Notes: generated from the sequence alone by a model not told the origin. A stretch of 64,000 nucleotides of DNA from Achatina immaculata (GCA_009760885.1 CM019713.1:3837531-3901530); one strand, 5' to 3'; shown: positions 44,070 to 55,775, numbered from the stretch's first letter. Numbers and translations: made by a program.

Positions 44070-45132
44070 ATGGATAAAATTTCCCATCGGGCAGTAATTC
44101 GCTACCTTTGCATCAAGGGTTTATCATCGAAGGAGATCCATGAGGATATGATGGAGACTCTAGGGGAAAGTGCCCCTTCTTACAGAACAGTGAAGAAATG
44201 GGCATTTCAATTCAAACATGGAAGGGAGAATCTGGAAGATGATCCCCGTCCAGAAAGACCAAGAACGGTAACCACCGATGAAACCACCGACAGAATCCAT
44301 GACATGATAATGGAGGATCAACGACTAACTGAGCGGTATATTGCTACTGAGTTCGAAATCTCCCAGGAACGTCTTCATGCCATTATTAAAATGATCTTCA
44401 AATGATAAAGGTCTCTGCTCAATGGGTCCCGAAACTTCTTGGAGTTGATCATAAACGACAGCGTCTCAACATGTCAAGAGAAAATCTTGGCCATTTTATG
44501 TTTGTTTGTTTGTGCAGATCCTGAAACGTTTCTTCAGCAATTTGTGACTGTGGATGAGACTTGAGTTTATCCTTTTGAACCAGAAACCAAAGAACAGTCA
44601 AAACAGTGGAAACACCATGGATCACCACCTCCAAAGAAAGCAAGGGTGGTTCTGTCTTTAGCCAAAATTATGGCTTTCATCTTTTGGGTTTCAGAAGGTG
44701 TGGTATTGGTAGAATATCTTCAAAAGAGCAGAACGGTTACAGGGGCCTATTACACTAATCTTGTGAAGCAACTGAGGGTCAAAGTGAAGGAAAAGCGTCA
44801 AGGGAAACTGACGAGAGGAGTCATCTTTCATCAAGACAATGCTCCAGTTCACAAGTCAGCGGTGGCAATGGCTGCCATTCATGAATGCGGCTTCCAGTTT
44901 CTTGAACATCCTCCTTATTCCCCAGATTTGGCCCATTCGGACTATTACCTGTTTACCAAACTGAAAAAAGGAGCTCAGTGGTCGCAAATTTGCTTCAAAT
45001 GATGACGTCATTCATGCTGTAGACCACTTTCTACTGGCACAAGATGCTGACTTTTACAAAGAAGGTATCCGTATGCTCCAGGATCGCTGGACTAAGTATA
45101 TAAACTTGAAAGAGGAATATGTTGAGAAATAA
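44070..45132 (+). pseudogene. Mariner transposase, broken
   Basis: Starts MDKISHRAVIRYLCIKGLSS in the natural position and runs through LTERYIATEFEISQERLHAI. A frameshift follows KMIFK. The first catalytic segment reads VDET then a TGA where tryptophan is expected (about 44562-44564), plus a TTTG-rich insertion (about 44500). The second part keeps HQDNAPVH and YSPDLAHSDYYLF. The third aspartate region ends in a frame break after KKGAQ, and the tail continues to TAA at 45130. It is inactive as written. Its breaks differ from those of the 9.5-kb copy. Confidence 0.85.
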
Positions 45133-45199
45133 CCCCAAAAAGCTGTCTATAAATAATCCGTTGTACCTAATGCCGAAAACTTATCAATCACCCCTCGTA

Positions 45200-45699
45200 T
45201 CTTTTGTTTTTGTTTTTGTTTTAGTTGTGATGTATTTGTTTTTCAGCAGAGGCGTCATTTGTCCAATGCTTAATTTGCTTTATTGCATCTATTTTCAATT
45301 TCTGCATCGATTTTCTCAGATGTATTATAGTATCTTGTTATTTCAAAGGCTTATTGTCCAAGAAGATTAAAGCAGTATGTGTGCGGCAATAGAATAACAT
45401 GAAACTGTTACAAGATCATATAAGGTCATTATAGTTTTTTTCTTATGTTCTAAAAGTTGCCTGCCGATTGACCTGTACTGTATTATACATTAACCTTTCT
45501 AGAATTCATTTTACATTAATTTTATTTTTCAATGGGACCGTTAGAACTGAACCTCGTCTGAAAGTGATAATTGCGTTGGTAACACTGTCATTGCCGAGTG
45601 GTGGCGCTTTTGAAAAACAAACAATCAAGAACATAAACGTTAGGTTGACCTAAGTTTTTTTTCTCTTTAAGCACACATTGTTGTATCAACAGCCAAAGT
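45200..45699. other. Unannotated stretch
   Basis: AT-rich sequence without a recognisable gene or repeat. Confidence 0.45.
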
Positions 45700-45734
45700 T
45701 TCGTTTAATTTGAACATGTATATATATATATACA

Positions 45735-46360
45735 TATATGTAGAAGGAACAGCTGCTGAAGAAGTAAAGCAATTTGCATACCTTGGCAGCTACATAGACC
45801 AGGATGGTGACACCAGAAAAGAAGTTTAGAATTCGAATTTGCAAAACCAGGATTGACTTTCAAGAATCTTGAGAATATATGGCATTCAAAAGTTATAAGC
45901 ACAAAAACCAAGTTAAGATCATTCGATTCAAATTCATCCTCGTTTATGCATGCGAAAGCTGGAAAACAAATAAAATATACAAGCAATTAGACGCTTTTGA
46001 AAACAAATGCCTAAGGAAGATACTGTGTATAAAGTAGAACGAATTCAAGAACAAAGCATAGATAAGACAGATGAGCGAACAACAATCTGTCTCATGGGTG
46101 ATCAGAAAAAGGAGATGGACACATGTCGGTCACGTGATGAGAAGAAACAGAGAATCCCAAAACAAGCTATCAAGTGGAGCACAACAGGCAGAAGAAAAAG
46201 AGGTCGACCACGTGAAACTCTAAAAGAGGACATTGTTAAGAGAGGCCAGTTTAGCGGGCAGAACATCCCTTGATGAGGTTGAAAAGCTCGCCGAAAACAG
46301 GAAAACTTTAGCGGACCATCATGCGAGTCCTATGTGACGTTTGACGGCACGGGAAGGATG
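45735..46360 (+). pseudogene. RTE-like LINE E, C-terminal part
   Basis: EGTAAEEVKQFAYLGSYIDQ, DGDTRKEV then frame breaks, FENKCLRKILCIK, then VGHVMRRNRESQNKL and ETLKEDIVKR. It ends GTGACGTTTGACGGCAC, GGGAAGGATGTAAGAATAT. The same 3' end with a slightly different tail is at 49183-49400. No catalytic motif is present. Confidence 0.72.
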
Positions 46361-46374
46361 TAAGAATATATATA

Positions 46375-46550
46375 TGATGGACACCACAGAGGAACAGAAG
46401 TAAGGGTAGACCAAAAGTGACATGGAGAATAACAGAAAGGATGTTGAGCAATAGAGGGCTCACCTGGGCAAGAGTAGAAAAAAAGGCGAAGGACAGGCAT
46501 TTGTGGAAAACCCTTGCGGAAGCCCCATATGCCCTGGGCACTTAAGGCTC

Positions 46551-46552
<2 letters not shown>
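46375..46552 (+). pseudogene. LINE D 3' end, second copy
   Basis: TGGACACCACAGAGGAACAG, GGGCTCACCTGGGCAAGAG and CCCTGGGCACTTAAGGCTC match 43820-44000 almost base for base. Followed by (AT)n at 46553-46606. Confidence 0.82.

Positions 46553-46606
<54 letters not shown>
46553..46606. repeat. (AT)n microsatellite at a LINE D tail
   Basis: About 26 AT units directly after the LINE D end, where the sister copy has (GA)n. Confidence 0.93.
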
Positions 46607-46608
<2 letters not shown>

Positions 46609-47139
46609 TATGACAGATTTGACAAACTGTCAGATCCGTGGCTGTTTTGTGGTACAGTTTGAGAAACGTTGGCATGTGAAACAGAAACTGGTTGTTCAAG
46701 CATACCACAATGTCGTTGTCACTGTGTTCTTGTACGCAATGATCCGTGACAAATTATAATCACGCAGGTGAATTTGTTTTTTTTTTTTAATAGTCGAACA
46801 CATTCTTTTGGCTAAGCCTTTAACACGCAGAGATGAGCGTACAAGAGAGTTTATAAACTTCTGTAACGTGGGAAAAAAAGTTTATATGTGCTTTCGTTTG
46901 CCAGTTTATTTACACCTGGAGTACAGGATTACGCCCCTGACAAACCTAGTGTGATTTTTGTCTGGGTGGAGGAGGAGAGGATGGGGGGGGGGGGGGGAGT
47001 GTGTGTGAATGAGTGAGTGAGAGAGAGAGAGAGAGAGAGAGATATAGGAGTGAGAGAGAGAATTATATAGTAAAATTCCTTTCTAGTTTTGGGTTTTTTT
47101 TTATTTTTTAAGGAAGTGAAGATGTTTAATGAACTTTGT
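46607..47139. other. Unannotated stretch with G and GA runs
   Basis: A poly-G run (46984-46998) and (GA)n at 47020-47041 are present. No gene recognised. Confidence 0.45.
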
Positions 47140-47485
47140 CTTCTACCTCCGTGGAACTGCGAGCTGTTGTCTCTTTACAGCTGATGCGGTGAAAGATGTT
47201 GAGGCACACGACCGTGTCGGTTTGAGATCGGGTTATGGCGGGTATTTCTTCACACTCTGAGGAGACCTAAACAAACAAACAAAAAAAACAAGAACGTGCA
47301 ATACTTTTTTTAGTAGACTCCACCACCATGGGGACTAAGGCGATCCCTGCCCCGTTAGAAAAGCTAGGCCTATTTATGGGGGGGGGGTACCAACGGAGAG
47401 GTGAGACAGGGTCTTGGTCAGCTATGGTTTGCCAGCATGTCAGATGGATCGCTGATTTTCAAGAACGGACCAGCGTCGTCTACCC
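47140..47485 (+). repeat. R1 dispersed repeat, copy 6
   Basis: CCGTGGAACTGCGAGCTG, GATGTTGAGGCACACG, CTCCACCACCATGGGGAC, CAACGGAGAGGTGAGACAGG and TTGGTCAGCTATGG. Confidence 0.85.
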
Positions 47486-47593
47486 AGAAGTATTTTATAA
47501 GCAGTAGAAATTAGAAAATAAATGTACTATCATAAATATTTTCTGTGTAGTTCCCAACTTTTTCATATCCAGGGACCATATTTTCGAATATAC

Positions 47594-47822
47594 ATCAGTA
47601 GAGGACTACCAATTTATAAGCTGAATCGCAATGCCTTAAACGGTGGAGGACAACCAGTTTATAAGCTGAATCGCAATGCCTTAAACGGTGGAGGACTACC
47701 AGTTTATAAGCTGAATCGCAATGCCTTAAACGGTGGAGGACAACCAGTTTATAAGCTGAATCGCAATGCCTTAAACGGTGGAGGATTACCAGTTTATAAG
47801 CTGAATCGCAATGCCTTAAACG
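47594..47822 (+). repeat. Minisatellite, 45-bp period
   Basis: Five units of GTTTATAAGCTGAATCGCAA, TGCCTTAAACGGTGGAGGA and CNACCA. The 15-codon period (KLNRNALNGGGLPVY) keeps one frame open for 113 codons. CAA and CTA variants alternate, so the true repeat may be 90 bp. Only mild evidence favours coding, and there is no domain. Confidence 0.9.
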
Positions 47823-47854
47823 CTACATTTCAGTTGACGGAAGAAACAGTAAAG

Positions 47855-47858
47855 CACA
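47855..47858 (+). other. Target-site duplication CACA of solo LTR 2
   Basis: CACA here and at 49179-49182 brackets solo LTR 2. Confidence 0.88.
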
Positions 47859-49178
47859 TGTAGCATGGCCTTGTAAGTAATCATTAGAGTATTATTAATG
47901 AATATGATTATCAATATGGTTATGAATGGGATTATGAGTGTAATAATGAATATGATTATGAATGTGATTATGGATATGATATGAATATATTGTAGGTCTA
48001 ATAGTAACGTCTAACAGAACAAAAAAAAAGTAAATAGGAAAATCAGAGCAAGGTAGAAAAACAAACTTCCTTGACACTGTGTGACTGGACGCTGACACGT
48101 GTAAACATAATAGAAAAGACGAACAGAAGAGACAGACACAATGAAAAGCGAGGGCACAATAAAACCTCCGACATGAAATAGCAAGATAATGACTTAGGTA
48201 AATGACAGTTGTATAGACGGAGTTGACGCAGACTGACACGCATGGCACGTATTATCTTGCTAATCTTAGGACGCTATTGCACACGGTTTTTCAATAAAGG
48301 AGTGACATACTCAGCAAGCTGACAAATTAAATATTCGGAGGCGTGACCTATTGGACAACTGACTTACGACATATAAGTTGGAGAAAAAGGACGATTAGAG
48401 AAGAACGGCAGACAGAGAGACCATTAAGTGGGGGATCGTCCGACCAAAGACGGTCAGTAAGCGAAGGCCGATTCGGAAGGCAGAGGAAGACAGTCAGAAG
48501 AGAATCGGACAGACAAGAGAAAAACAAAAGGACAGACAATCGGAGAAGAACACCGGAAGGAGAACACACACCAGAGAAGACACGAGAGAGAAAGAAGACG
48601 TAGGTAACGACAGATGGAACAGATGGACAATTAGAGAAATAGATACTCAGGAGATCAGTTTAGAACCAGAGTAAGTTTTATGACAGAGAGAAAGTGTCTG
48701 AAGCTCGAAAAGTGTTTATTTTAGTACTGCGTGAGGACGCAGAAGAATGACACATTTTGGGACTCTGTGTAAAGGATACAGACGAGGAATTAGTTGACCA
48801 TGTGTTGCGGGTCTAATATAGTAGAGAGTTTGTAATTGTCCTCGTATCACATGTAGAGTATTTTGAAATTGAGAACATTAAGAAATCCTGAATTTAAAAT
48901 ATGCTAGAGTTTGATATTGTGAATATAATTATGTGCTTTAACAACGAAACTAACGTGTGGATCATATTACATCTTATTCCAAGTGATTGTTGTCGAAGAT
49001 ACATCTTGATCTTATTTGTTAGAATTAAATAATGCAGTGAACATTTCTTTGGACTTCCGCTGATCTAGCGAATGTGATAACGCGAGTGAGACCTCGATGT
49101 GTTATGATCAAAAGGAAAAACTTAATCATCTTCAATCTTCGTCAATAATATGGTAGTTCACACTTTTGCATTGTTATA
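47859..49178 (+). mobile_element. Solo LTR 2 (TGTAGC...GTTATA family)
   Basis: 1320 bp, TGTAGCATGGCCTTGTAAGT...GTTATA, with a CACA duplication. Closest to solo LTR 1. TATAAG lies at 48372-48377 and a (GATTATGAATAT)n-like start replaces the TTA run of the full element. It is followed at once by a LINE E end. Confidence 0.9.
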
Positions 49179-49182
49179 CACA

Positions 49183-49400
49183 AAGCAAGCCACCAAATGG
49201 GAAACATCTGGAAGAAATGAAGAAGATGTAGGCCCCGAGAGACCCTGCAGAGATCACTGACAGGAGAGAGCTAAGATGATTGGCATCAGATACCTTGATG
49301 AAACTGAGAAGTTCGCCGAGAATAGAGGCTCATAGAGAGACACACAATGCGGGCCCTGTATGACGCCTGACGGGATGGGAAGGATGTAAGAAAGAATATA
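49183..49400 (+). pseudogene. RTE-like LINE E, 3' end
   Basis: GATACCTTGATGAAACTGAG, AAGTTCGCCGAGAATAG, TGACGCCTGACGGGATGGG and AAGGATGTAAGAAAG match the end of 46250-46360. Solo LTR 2 sits immediately upstream, so the LTR probably landed in or beside this LINE. Confidence 0.72.
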
Positions 49401-49424
49401 AGATGAGACTAAATACCACATTTA

Positions 49425-49655
49425 TAATGCGCTGTAGATCACCTTATAAAACCCTTCTGGCCACATTATGATAGGCTGCTGTTCACCTTATAATACCCTG
49501 CTGGCCACTTTATGATGCTCTGCTGATCACCTTCTTATAATACCCTTCTGGCCACTTTATGATGCGCTGCTGGTCACCTTTTAATACCCTTCTGGTCACT
49601 TTATGATGCTCTGTTGATCACCTTATAATACCCTTCTGGCCACTTTATGACCACA
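49425..49655. repeat. Minisatellite, about 44-bp period
   Basis: Five or more units of CCTTATAATACCCTTCTGGC, CACTTTATGATGCTCTGCTG, ATCA. Confidence 0.88.
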
Positions 49656-50265
49656 TGTAGTCCACGATCCACAGTTAAGGACCACTAGTCTGTCTCCTTT
49701 CTATTTATTTCCTCCTAAACCTCTATACCTCTCGCTTAATCCGTTTATCTTCTTTCATTTATCCTCTATTAATCCTGTTACCTTTGATTCACATCTTATT
49801 CCTTTATTGCCTTCCATTTATCTCTTACTATCTACTGTACTTCTCATATCCCGTTGAAGTATTGTCTTCATTTATACACTTGAAAGTTTCTGACATTTTC
49901 CTTTATAGCCTACTGAATCCTCAGTGCATCATGCGCGCTTATCTCTCTATTATCTGACTTCCTGTGTTTTCCTGCCTTATCCTCATAAATATCTGTTTAT
50001 CTTACCTTTTTTCTCTCTCTCTCTCTCTCTCTCTCTTGTCTTAGATTCTGTCACAGAATGATCGGTCCTATTTGTGGTGACTATTTAAATATAATCCAAA
50101 ACTTAGCCAAAGTCTAAACAAATGTCTTCTGTCAAAACCTAAACTTGACCTGCGCACACACGCACAAAAAGCTTTACTTACTCTGCTGCTTACATTTAAA
50201 ATACCCTCCCGTAGCATCTAAAACTCATAAGGAATATTAACTCTTTCAAAGATAAACTCTGTCAA
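49656..50265. other. Unannotated stretch
   Basis: T-rich sequence with a (CT)n run at 50012-50036. No gene recognised. Confidence 0.45.
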
Positions 50266-50269
50266 TATC

Positions 50270-50675
50270 TACTTCAATTCGATGATATGCCCCTTTAAGA
50301 ACTGCACAATCCTTGCAGCTTTAGTTTGTCTAATTATTAGAGTATCTTTGCAGAGTGCCCGCAGTAATGTTATTGATGCATATTAATGTGTGTAATAATA
50401 TCCACTAAGTAAATGTTACGATAATAATGTAATGTAGCATGTATTTAGTTTCTTTTATAATCCTTTGAATGTTTGGACTGTAGATGTAAATGTTTTGTCA
50501 TTTTAAATGACTTTTCTCGTGCCCTTTAGAACGAGTTTATTACTGTATGTGTAGATGTAAATGTTTGAAAGTTGAGTGAAAGTTGTATATTAAAGGACAG
50601 AATATCAGACGGTCTTGCGTCTCCAGTTCTCCAGCTTTTGAAAATAAAGTTCTGTTTTTATCATGTCTGTCCTTA
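50270..50675 (+). repeat. CR1-like LINE 3' UTR fragment
   Basis: GAAAGTTGAGTGAAAGTTG, AGGACAGAATATCAGACGG and CTTTTGAAAATAAAGTTC parallel the 3' ends at 8640-8690 and (complement) 4169-4240. A separate internal duplication lies at 50470-50570 (GTAGATGTAAATGTTT twice). Confidence 0.65.
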
Positions 50676-50939
50676 TTTATACTAGCTGTTTATCTCCCTT
50701 CCTTGCAATATTTCTTTCGTACCTAAGTTTATTACTTATCTATCTATCATTTCCTTCTCTATATATTTTTTTTTCTCTTTCTACCTCTATTTCTATTCTT
50801 TTCCCGTCTTTATCTCTCTTTCTTTTTCCATTTCGCTCTCTCTCTCTCTTCTATTCTCTTTCTATCCCTCTCTTTCTTTCTTTTCCCTTTCTGTCTCTCT
50901 TTCACGCCACACTGGCAGCTATGATTTCCCTTCACTATG

Positions 50940-51600
50940 ATCATTCATTCATTTGCATGTCCCTTGCGGAACTTTGCCTCCCAGACACCACTCCTGTAGG
51001 CCTCTCGGTTGTGAGCAAGATGGCCTGCTGCTGTTGCATCCATTTCCAGATCGTCAACGATGTCTTGCAGCCATCTTCGTCTTGGTCTTCCTCTTTTTCT
51101 TTTTCCCATTATGTATCCTTCCAATACGGTCTTCTCTAAATTATCATGACGTTTAATGTGTCCAAAATATTTCAGTTTTCTCTCTTTAAACCTCATTACT
51201 AGCCAGCCTTCTTCAATATTAAGCTCTTGTAGTATAGATATATTTGTTCTTTTCTGTGTCCACGATATTTGGAGAACTCTTCTGTAGCATTTACATTCAA
51301 AGGCATTTATGTGTTTCTCAGCTGTTTTGTTAAGTGTCCAGGTCTCACAGGCATATGTTGCTATGGGAAAGATGCATGCCCTTAAAAATCTTATTTTTGT
51401 GGTTCTGTCTGCTCCTCTCCACAGATTCTTTATTTGTTTTACTTTCTGAAGAGCGATAGATGTCCTCCTTTTAATTTCCCTCATTGTATCTCCATTATTA
51501 GTTAGTAGCGATCCAAGATATTCAAAACTCTCCACTTCTTCCAGCTTTTCCTCATTGATACATATTTCAGTTGCCTTGTTTGTTTTGTTCACTATGATAC
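50940..51600 (-). pseudogene. RTE-like LINE A, longest copy
   Basis: A minus-strand frame of 215 codons from 51592 to 50945 without internal stops. It starts MNKTNKATEICINEEKLEEV, then ESFEYLGSLLTNNGDTMREI, CIFPIATYACETWTLNKTAEK, the KCYRRVLQISWTQKRTNISI block, HIKRHDNLEKTVLEGY and GKRKRGRPRRRWLQDIVDDL. It closes near GGGACATGCAAATGAATGA with a (TGAA)n tail. This is the C-terminal region of an RTE-group reverse transcriptase. The catalytic core and endonuclease are absent. Its open frame and good match to the other copies suggest it is the youngest LINE A insertion here. Confidence 0.85.
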
Positions 51601-51674
51601 TCTCATAAAACTCTCAAACCTAAAATCATAGACTTCATGCTCCGTTAAGATGCTACCGTGAATCTTGGAACTTA

Positions 51675-51830
51675 GAAAGTTAACAAAAGCAACACCCTCC
51701 CTACCACTCCCACAAAGTTAACAAAAGCAACACCCTCCCTACCACTCCCACAAAGTTAACAAAAGCAACACCCTCCCTACCACTCCCACAAAGTTAACAA
51801 AAGCAACACCCTCCCTACCCCACCTCCCAC
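51675..51830 (+). repeat. Minisatellite, 38-bp period
   Basis: Four near-identical units of AAAGTTAACAAAAGCAACAC, CCTCCCTACCACTCCCAC. Confidence 0.93.
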
Positions 51831-52179
51831 ATCCCCAACCCTCTTTAAGGGCTTTTTGTGCTGCTCTTAATTCTGTAATCTGTCTCAAATGTTCTCCCCA
51901 AATTCGCAGTCCCAATACGTTATGGCTGTGTTCGTCTACTCACTATTTTCTGCTCTACTCCACCGCTCCATGTCACTGAGTGGTTCCCTTTTCTCTTCCC
52001 CCTCTCTTTTTCTCTCCCCCCCCCCCCCCCCCCATGTACAAGCACCCTCGTAACAAAACTTCAAACGTCTGGAACTACATATCCTGTTAGTTTAACTGTG
52101 TTCATCTTTTACTGTTGGTTGTTAACATTTAACTAAAATGTTGTCAGTGAGCTTTCGCTTCTGTTCTTCCAACTTTTTC

Positions 52180-52935
52180 AGAACTTCTTTCTCTCTCTTT
52201 CCCGCTCCCTCTCTCTCACTCCTTCTCTCTCTCTCTCTCCCTCCCTCCCTCTCCCTCACTCTCTCTCCCTCTCTCCTCCTCTCCATCTCTCTCTCCCTCT
52301 CTCCTTCTCCCTCTCTCTCCTTCTCTCTCTCCTTCTCCCTCTATCTCTCCTTCTCCCTCTCTCCTTCTCTCTCTCCTTCTCCCTCTCTCTCCTTCTCATT
52401 CAATCTCTCCTTCTCCCTCTCTCTTCTTCTCCCTCTCTCTTCTTCTCCCTCTCACTCCTTCTCGCTCTCTCCCTCTCCCTTTCTCTCCCTGTCTCTCCCC
52501 TCTCTCTCCCTCTCTCTCTCCTCCTTCTCCCTCTCTCTCCTTCTCCCTCTCTCTTCTCCCTCTCTCCTTCTTCCTCTACCTTCTCTCTCTCCTTCTCCCT
52601 CTTTCTCATTCAATCTCTCCTTCTCCCTCTCTCTCCCTCTCTCTCTCCTTCTCCTCTCTCTCCTTCTCCCTCTCTTTCCTTTTCTCTCTCCCTCTCTGTC
52701 CCTCTCTCTCCTTCTCCCTCTCTCCTTCTCATTCAATCTCTCCTTCTCCCTCTCTCTCTCCCTCTCTCCTTCTCCTCTCTCTCCTTCTCCCTCTCTTTCC
52801 TTTTCTCTCTCCCTCTCTCCTTCTCCCTTTCTCTCCTTCTCCCTCTCCCTCCTTCTCCCTCTCTCCTTCTCATTCAATCTCTCCTTCTCCCTCTCTCTGC
52901 CTCTCCCTCTCTCTCTCCCCCTCTCGCCCCGTCTC
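52180..52935 (+). repeat. (CT)n-rich simple sequence tract
   Basis: About 750 bp of TCTC/CCCTC with recurrent ATTCAATCTCTCCTTCTCC insertions that mark larger repeats of a few hundred bases. Open frames on both strands are Ser/Leu/Pro or Arg/Glu artefacts. Confidence 0.95.
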
Positions 52936-52939
52936 AGTC

Positions 52940-53620
52940 AGTGACTCCAAGTATCCAACGCTATTTATCACCCCTAAACATTCCCAAACCGGGTACCATG
53001 CTGCAAGTATTTTCTGTTCTTTTTTTTCTTTCTTTGCTGGAATGTTTTGGCTTCTGTTTCACGCATCGTTGGCCGTTAGAGTGACGCACGATGGGAAGAA
53101 TGAAATAAGAACTGTTATACAGCCGTTATACAACTGTTATACATAACAATTGAACGAGTTATGGGTTATTGAGTGTTTACCCTACCGGGCGGCAGTTTGT
53201 ACTGTACACTTGAATGGCACATTTATGAACCGTTTGGGAAGTTAACAGGCATGCATCTATACGGCTGGTTGGACGTACAGACGGAAGGGTGTCTGGATAA
53301 ATATTTGGATGAATGGATGAGTGAGTGTGTCCATCAGTGACCCCCTAAACCTGTTTTCGGTCTCCTGGCCTTTTGTCTCCCAGGTCACATTCCTGGTGCC
53401 CTCCAAACCTCCCCCCCCCCCAGTCTTTTGGTTCCAATCCTCCTCTGTCTCACACTTTTCCTTTGCCGCCTTACTGGATATTTCTGGGCCCCTGACGGCT
53501 AAGGGGGCCAATTTTTGAATCACTGATATCGATGGATGAAAGAGTGGATGCATTGTTAGGTAGGCAGGTGAATGGATAAGATAATTGTAGGAACAGACTG
53601 AAGAATCCATATAAAGAGCA
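52940..53620. other. Unannotated stretch
   Basis: Mixed sequence with a short poly-C run (53411). A 126-codon minus-strand frame at 53257-53637 has no domain and is not claimed as a gene. Confidence 0.4.
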
Positions 53621-53624
53621 ACCA

Positions 53625-53860
53625 CACGTTCAGACATTTAAACATAATAAGACAGATACGACCAGATGTTCAGACATTTAAACATAATAAGACAGATACA
53701 GCCATACGTCCAGACATTTAAACATAATAAGACAGATACAACCATACGTTCAGACATTTAAACGTAATAAGACAGATAACAACGTCCAGACATTTAAACA
53801 TAATAAGACAGATACGACTAGGTCCAGACATTTAGACATAATAAGACAGATACGATGATA
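53625..53860 (+). repeat. Minisatellite, 40-bp period
   Basis: Six units of CAGACATTTAAACATAATAA, GACAGATACG. Next to a second minisatellite at 53870. Confidence 0.92.
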
Positions 53861-53869
53861 AATGTGTTC

Positions 53870-54095
53870 TTTAAGTATAAACAGAAGCAGAAAAAATGTC
53901 TGTCAGAACATACCCATCTTTGTTCTTTAAGTATCTACAGAAGCAGAAAAAATGTCTGTCAGAAGATACCCATCTTTGCTCTTTAAGTATATACAGAAAA
54001 AATGTCTGTCAGAACATACCCATCTTTGTTCTTTAAGTATATACAGAAGCAGACAAAAAAATATCTGCCGGACAGACAAAAGAACATACCCATCA
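53870..54095 (+). repeat. Minisatellite, about 56-bp period
   Basis: Four units of TTTGTTCTTTAAGTATCTAC, AGAAGCAGAAAAAATGTCTG, TCAGAACATACCCATC. Confidence 0.9.
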
Positions 54096-54630
54096 TTATC
54101 CTGGTCCACTTTCCGTCAGCCTCTCTCTGCCGACTCTCATATACTGGAGGCCAACACTCGTTCGTGCCCTCCTTCGGCCGCTCATCCTGCGGTCCCACGA
54201 GTAAACAGAAGCACGTGTCTTAGATAGCCAGTCGCTTAATAACCACACGTGACGTGAGTCAGGTTAGGAACGTGCCAGAACGCGGCGCGCGTCACTCATG
54301 AAATTGTCTGGTAATCTGCCGGGTAATGCTACCTGTTTTCAGGCCCAGATTCCACTTGTTTTAGAAGATTCTTCTGGAACAATTCAAATTCTCCGGAGAG
54401 GAACTTGTGGAAGAGAGAAAATCAATGAACCCGAGGTACACTGTATAGTGTACGGTATTGCAGGTTTTCAGGTTGCTGTTCTGTCAGTGGCGCTTTTACT
54501 TGCCCAGTGTTACGTGAATAGTCTTTCTTTTTAATATACTGTGACGTGATTATATAGGTCATTATCTTTCTAGGAAACAGTAATAGCAGGAAATCTGTCA
54601 GCCATTTTCTTGGTTGATTAGTCAGTCCAG
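54096..54630. other. Unannotated stretch
   Basis: Includes a 78-codon frame at 54298-54534 of no recognisable kind. Confidence 0.4.
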
Positions 54631-54632
54631 AT

Positions 54633-54637
<5 letters not shown>

Positions 54638-54715
<78 letters not shown>

Positions 54716-54729
54716 GTCTGTCTGCCTGC

Positions 54730-54798
<69 letters not shown>

Positions 54799-54806
54799 CG
54801 TCCGTC

Positions 54807-54837
<31 letters not shown>

Positions 54838-54850
54838 CTGTCTGTCTATC
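54638..54850. repeat. (TCTA)n(TCTG)n microsatellite
   Basis: Perfect TCTA blocks with TGTC/CCGT variants. The [10 protein letters not shown] frame is periodic. Confidence 0.96.
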
Positions 54851-54964
54851 TCTTTGCCTGTCTGTCTGCCTATTTGTTATTGCATGTTGATTATCCCACA
54901 GTGTCGTGTTATGCACATAGCATATTAGTACTATCTGCAGTAGAAAGGCTGGAACAGAGTGAAA

Positions 54965-55065
54965 GATGAATAATACAAGGCAACATTTTAGACATGGCTG
55001 CCTGCCCAATTCTTTATCTTCACAAAATAAAGTCCGTCTATCCGTTCTTTCTTTCTTTCTTGTTT
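54965..55065 (+). repeat. CR1-like LINE 3' terminal fragment
   Basis: GACATGGCTGCCTGCCCAAT, TCTTTATCTTCACAAAATAA, AGTCCGTC then a (TTTC)n tail. Resembles the ends at 8690 and 61045. Confidence 0.6.
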
Positions 55066-55149
55066 TTCTAAAAACAAAGAAATAAAGAAATATACAGTAA
55101 ACAAAACTTCAAATCGTCTCACTTCTAATACTTCACAGTGAACCACAGA

Positions 55150-55155
55150 CAGACA

Positions 55156-55240
<85 letters not shown>
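55150..55240. repeat. (GATA)n microsatellite
   Basis: About 20 GATA units after CACAGACAGACAATAGATAG. Confidence 0.96.
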
Positions 55241-55439
55241 CAAGACAGTCTGTTTAGGGAGGCTAAGGAACTGACGAATAAACAAGCACATGCTTGTGTC
55301 TTTCTTTGGTTTAACAGTGTATATGTCCGTCTTCCTTCCTTCCGTGTATTCTTAAGATTTTTACCAGTAAGTCTGTTTTCTTCACTTATGTATCTGTAAG
55401 CGAGCCCGCAGTTGCACAAGTTCTATTGCGTTTTCGGAA

Positions 55440-55775
55440 ACTTCTTCTGTCTCCCTAGAACTGCGGACCGTTTTCTTTGCGGCCGATGCCGTGAAGATGA
55501 TGAGGCGCAGAGTGGTACCAGCTTGGGTTCGGAATATGGCGGCTATTTTTTTTTCAATCACTGAGTGCGGCTAAAAAGGATGGAGGTATGCAGTACTTCT
55601 TTAGCAGATCCCACCACCGTGGGGACTATGGCGATCGCTGCCCAAGTTAACCAGGATAGGCATGTTACTAGGGGTATCTGCGGAAAGGTGGGACAGGGTT
55701 TTGGTCGGATATGGGTCGCGAACCCTGACGACGACATGTCAGATATGGTTCGCTGATTTCCAAATCGAATAGCGT
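55440..55775 (+). repeat. R1 dispersed repeat, copy 7
   Basis: TTCTGTCTCCCTAGAACTGC, GTGCGGCTAAAAAGG, CACCACCGTGGGGACTATGG, GTTAACCAGGATAGGC, GGGACAGGGTTTTGGTCGG. One of the most complete copies. Confidence 0.88.

Larger units (their letters stand above)
43542..45197 (+). mobile_element. Mariner (Tc1/mariner) transposon with LINE insertion
   Basis: The same family as 9460-10743, on the plus strand. TIR GGTGATTGATAAGTTCTCGG on the left and its near-complement on the right. TA at 43540-43541 and 45198-45199. Total 1656 bp because about 340 bp of LINE-derived DNA sits in its 5' untranslated region. Confidence 0.9.

Noticed and set aside
47522..47863. 113-codon KLNRNALNGGG repeat frame
   Set aside because: A 45-bp minisatellite. 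No promoter, splice or domain evidence.
34766..49178. Solo LTRs as the two LTRs of one 14.4-kb element
   Set aside because: Each is bracketed by its own 4-bp duplication (CCAG and CACA), so they are separate insertions. The interior between them holds unrelated LINEs, mariner and minisatellites.
52138..52944. 268-codon Leu/Ser/Pro frame and Arg/Glu minus frames
   Set aside because: Simple (CT)n sequence. Both strands open for trivial reasons.
53257..53637. 126-codon minus-strand frame as a host gene
   Set aside because: No domain, no signal, overlaps poly-C. Judged fortuitous.
54298..54534. 78-codon frame with a hydrophobic C-terminus as a small membrane protein
   Set aside because: No homologue recognised, and surroundings are repeats. 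Evidence is too weak to claim a gene.
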